The position numbers were made by a program, and so were the translations under genes. Below the pieces are notes generated by a model that saw only the letters and a list, made by a program, of their open reading frames with translations, made no database searches and was not told the origin of the DNA. Positions 61,924 to 64,000 of a DNA stretch of 64,000 bases are shown here, in pieces. The stretch covers positions 2,387,271-2,451,270 of the forward strand of contig AP019861.1 of assembly GCA_013426755.1 (NCBI GenBank), in the 5' to 3' direction. Position 1 is the stretch's first letter, and each line of letters starts with the position of its first letter. The stretch is from Spirochaetota bacterium (GTDB lineage: Bacteria > Spirochaetota > UBA12135 > COTS27).

Positions 61924-62943
61924 ATGAACATTGATAACGATATTTTTACAGAAGACAACACTTCAGTTACCAATAATTTTAATAGCTACACGGCTATTAA
62001 AGTGAAGTTTTTTGCTCAAGATAGGAAGATTTATGGAATTTTTCTATTGATATATCCGCCTGGTGGAAATTACTGCGAAAAGTCATTTCTGGTTTTGACG
62101 ACATATTCACTCGAGTATAATTTACTAGGCGCCAATTCTTCTTTCAAAGATTTCTTCAATGCAACCTATAAGATCAGTAAAGAAAAGATGTCTTTTCAGA
62201 ACATCAATTTTAAACTAAAAAATGCCTTAGAAAAAGACTTCTCCATTATAGAGACATCCGCTAAAACAAGCAAACTAAAGGATATTTTAGAAATCGAGCA
62301 AGAGTTAAAAAGCATCCTTAGAAAAAATATGAGTGATAAACGAATCACTAATTTTACCTTCATAGAACACATCGACGAAGAAACGTATCACGACTTTTTT
62401 CAAATAGAACTCCATAAAGAAAACAACCCTAATAAAATACTCCCTCCTAGTAGCTCAGCTACTTCACCAGCTACCGAAGTGAGCATCTTTGAAGAGATCA
62501 ATATACCCAGCAGAACAAAACTCATCTCAGTGAGCCTGATCCTAGCCCCTGTAGAAGGCAAATCAATCTTTGATCTCAATCCAGACGATCGGATTGCTGT
62601 CATCATTTCCAATCCCACCGCAGACACGTCTGAAAAAAAATTAGAAGCACATAAAAAAGAACATAAAAAAGCCACTCAAACAGCACGTGTCACCGGCAAT
62701 TTCTATTATGAAGGCACCTATCATATCGGTCTTGAAATAGACAACCACTATGCTGTCGTATCCGAAGAAGCCAATATCAAAGTCAAACTAGCCCCTTCAC
62801 ATCAAGAAAAACTCTTCCCCAAACGCTATGTGCAAGAATTGAGCGCCTCTAATAAAAATTTCAAACTTATTGTCATCACCTATATTGGTGTCATTATTAC
62901 TCTTATCCTCATCTTCTTTTATAGTTTTATCTGGATCCTGTAA
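61924..62943 (+). CDS. C-terminal membrane-anchored protein of unknown function
   Basis: 339 aa with no signal peptide and one hydrophobic helix at the very end (LIVITYIGVIITLILIFFYS, about 315-334), giving a tail-anchored topology with the bulk in the cytoplasm. The N-terminal part is acidic, with a beta-rich region 20-75 (AIKVKFFAQDRKIYGIFLLI); a central helical, Lys/Glu-rich segment (about 85-160) may form a coiled coil; a second beta-rich domain spans about 185-305 (TKLISVSLILAPVEGKSIFD), reminiscent of PilZ-like or barrel folds but without the RxxxR motif. No named family. Gene appears real: long frame, no overlapping gene. Confidence 0.65.
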   Translation: MNIDNDIFTEDNTSVTNNFNSYTAIKVKFFAQDRKIYGIFLLIYPPGGNYCEKSFLVLTTYSLEYNLLGANSSFKDFFNATYKISKEKMSFQNINFKLKNALEKDFSIIETSAKTSKLKDILEIEQELKSILRKNMSDKRITNFTFIEHIDEETYHDFFQIELHKENNPNKILPPSSSATSPATEVSIFEEINIPSRTKLISVSLILAPVEGKSIFDLNPDDRIAVIISNPTADTSEKKLEAHKKEHKKATQTARVTGNFYYEGTYHIGLEIDNHYAVVSEEANIKVKLAPSHQEKLFPKRYVQELSASNKNFKLIVITYIGVIITLILIFFYSFIWIL

Positions 62944-63137
62944 GTACGGTGCCATCATTAAAATATTGGCTGGCGTTCCCCGTGGTGACGTTAAACTTTT
63001 CCACACACCGCCCTAAAAATAACTCCTAAACCATTAACTCCTAAACCATTAAATCACATACCACAAATCCTCATACCCAATTCTCCCAAACCTCCTCTAT
63101 ATAAAAAGATTGTTTAATATAAGTCCTTCGTCGTTTA

Positions 63138-64000
63138 GTGCAATCACTTAAAATAACTCTCATAGACAGCTACGGTTTTTTTTACAAAACCTATTTTGCG
63201 CTGCACCATATCCCACTTAAAACGCGGAGCGGTGAGATCACCTCCGTTATTCATTCCTTTTTTACGTTTCTACACGATATTATTATCAAACAAAAACCAG
63301 ATAAACTTATCTGTATCCTAGACGCTAAAGGAAAGACATTTCGCCATGAACGGTTCCCTGAATACAAAGCCAATCGTTCGCCTATGCCCGAAGAATTACG
63401 AACGCAGATCACCGCCATTGAAAAATTATTACACCAACTAGGAATCCCCACCATAAAAAAACAAGGCTATGAAGCCGATGATCTTATCGCCCATTACGCT
63501 ATCAAAGCACATGCTGAAAAACAAACCGTAGAAATCTTCTCTTCCGATAAAGACATTCTTCAATTAGTTTCCGATAAGGTTACGATTGTCAAATCTGGCA
63601 AACGCAATGAACCCTGGCAATTTGTCCGCGAACAAGAAGTTGTCGACAAATACAATATTCCACTTCATTCATTAGTGGATTATTTTGCCTTAGTCGGCGA
63701 TAGCGCCGACAATATTCCAGGTGTACGCGGCATCGGTCCTGTAATGGCAAGCAAACTGATAAATACCTATCTCGATCTAGACAATCTATACGATTCATTA
63801 ACGAAAGAAAATCCTAGTGTTCGTAAAAAGTTAGAACTCGGTCGCGACGATGCTTTTTTATCACGAGACCTCATCGATCTCAGAACAACAAATATTACAG
63901 ACCTTCCTGCATTAAATGACATCAAAGAAACCGCCATGCAAAGTAAGGAGATTGTCAAGGCGTTCAAACATTACGAACTTACAACGCTGCTAAAAAAGTT
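63138..64000 (+). CDS. polA: DNA polymerase I, 5'-3' exonuclease part (cut by window edge)
   Basis: The frame from 63123 is open to the window end and is not closed, so it was not listed as a complete ORF. With GTG at 63138 the protein begins MQSLKITLIDSYGFFYKTYF, matching the N-terminus of PolA. Seen: LDAKGKTFRHERFPEYKANR near 55, the KKQGYEADDLIA exonuclease metal segment near 110, FSSDKDILQLV near 138 and LVGDSADNIPGVRGIGPVMA near 190, the H3TH region of the 5' nuclease. 287 codons are visible; the polymerase part lies beyond the window. In most bacteria this is the Okazaki-fragment and repair polymerase. No ribosome binding site was seen before the GTG. Confidence 0.95.
   Translation, partial: MQSLKITLIDSYGFFYKTYFALHHIPLKTRSGEITSVIHSFFTFLHDIIIKQKPDKLICILDAKGKTFRHERFPEYKANRSPMPEELRTQITAIEKLLHQLGIPTIKKQGYEADDLIAHYAIKAHAEKQTVEIFSSDKDILQLVSDKVTIVKSGKRNEPWQFVREQEVVDKYNIPLHSLVDYFALVGDSADNIPGVRGIGPVMASKLINTYLDLDNLYDSLTKENPSVRKKLELGRDDAFLSRDLIDLRTTNITDLPALNDIKETAMQSKEIVKAFKHYELTTLLKK

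Overview
The window is chromosomal DNA from an AT-rich spirochaete. The main evidence is a secreted FlaA-type flagellar filament outer-layer (sheath) protein at 44007-44972, together with a FlgF/FlhO-type rod protein whose N-terminus is of the spirochaetal kind (34170-35072). Species cannot be fixed from the sequence alone. A small host-associated Spirochaetales member is plausible but this is inference. There are no IS elements, no phage genes and no CRISPR array. The window cuts genes at both ends: a DNA methyltransferase at the left (minus strand) and polA at the right (plus strand).

Layout. 0-8.5 kb: methyltransferase fragment, a mitochondrial-type aconitase with a DegT-family aminotransferase downstream, a PatB/MalY-type aminotransferase, glyA and larB. 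8.7-11.4 kb: tRNA-Arg with an unusual GCG anticodon, a LysM-M23 peptidase, yaaA. 11.4-17.5 kb (minus): a five-gene operon combining a REC-PP2C-kinase regulator, a sugar transferase, a STAS anti-sigma-antagonist-like protein, a nucleotidyltransferase-like/sugar-transferase fusion and a nucleotidyltransferase-like protein. This is the most interesting system in the window. 17.8-21.6 kb: redoxin, a lipoprotein, a c-type cytochrome, an HU-like protein and a GyrI-like protein. 22.4-28.3 kb: fabZ, a divergent lpxB, thiH, nfu, tsaC-type Sua5/YrdC and a very acidic protein. 28.4-30.3 kb: about 2 kb without credible genes, holding a 60-bp tandem array. 30.3-42.3 kb: a group-2 sigma-70 factor, a parvulin-like protein, flagellar flgF and a secreted unknown, dnaG, proC, mnmA, alr and a YdcZ-family membrane protein. 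42.3-52.3 kb: a 1.7-kb repeat-rich gap, flaA, bioA, lolC/E-lolD, a PseG/GT-B-like protein and a double cyclic-nucleotide-domain regulator. 52.8-64 kb: tRNA-Phe, a cobA-hemD fusion, gcvH, an alpha-helical unknown, the dxs-adk-membrane protein operon, a tail-anchored unknown and polA.

Two themes run through the whole window. First, many conserved single-copy enzymes carry extra low-complexity loops rich in S, T, Q, N, H, P and K that their families normally lack (PatB, LarB, LpxB, TsaC, parvulin, DnaG, CobA-HemD, Dxs, the PseG-like protein, DegT). Second, short tandem repeats with periods of 9, 10, 12, 20, 21, 24, 27, 40, 43 and 60 bp are common in the gaps and also inside or across the ends of genes (dnaG, cobA-hemD, proC, alr). 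The two may be linked by one replication-slippage process.

Metabolically the genes point to glycine/serine one-carbon flow (glyA, gcvH), MEP isoprenoid synthesis (dxs), thiamin (thiH) and biotin (bioA) steps, tetrapyrrole methylation and uroporphyrinogen synthesis (cobA-hemD), Fe-S assembly (nfu), and an outer membrane served by Lol lipoprotein export. Where ribosome binding sites are clear they are GAGG, AAGG or AAGGA 6-12 bases before ATG, GTG or TTG. Many other starts, including that of dxs, show no Shine-Dalgarno sequence.
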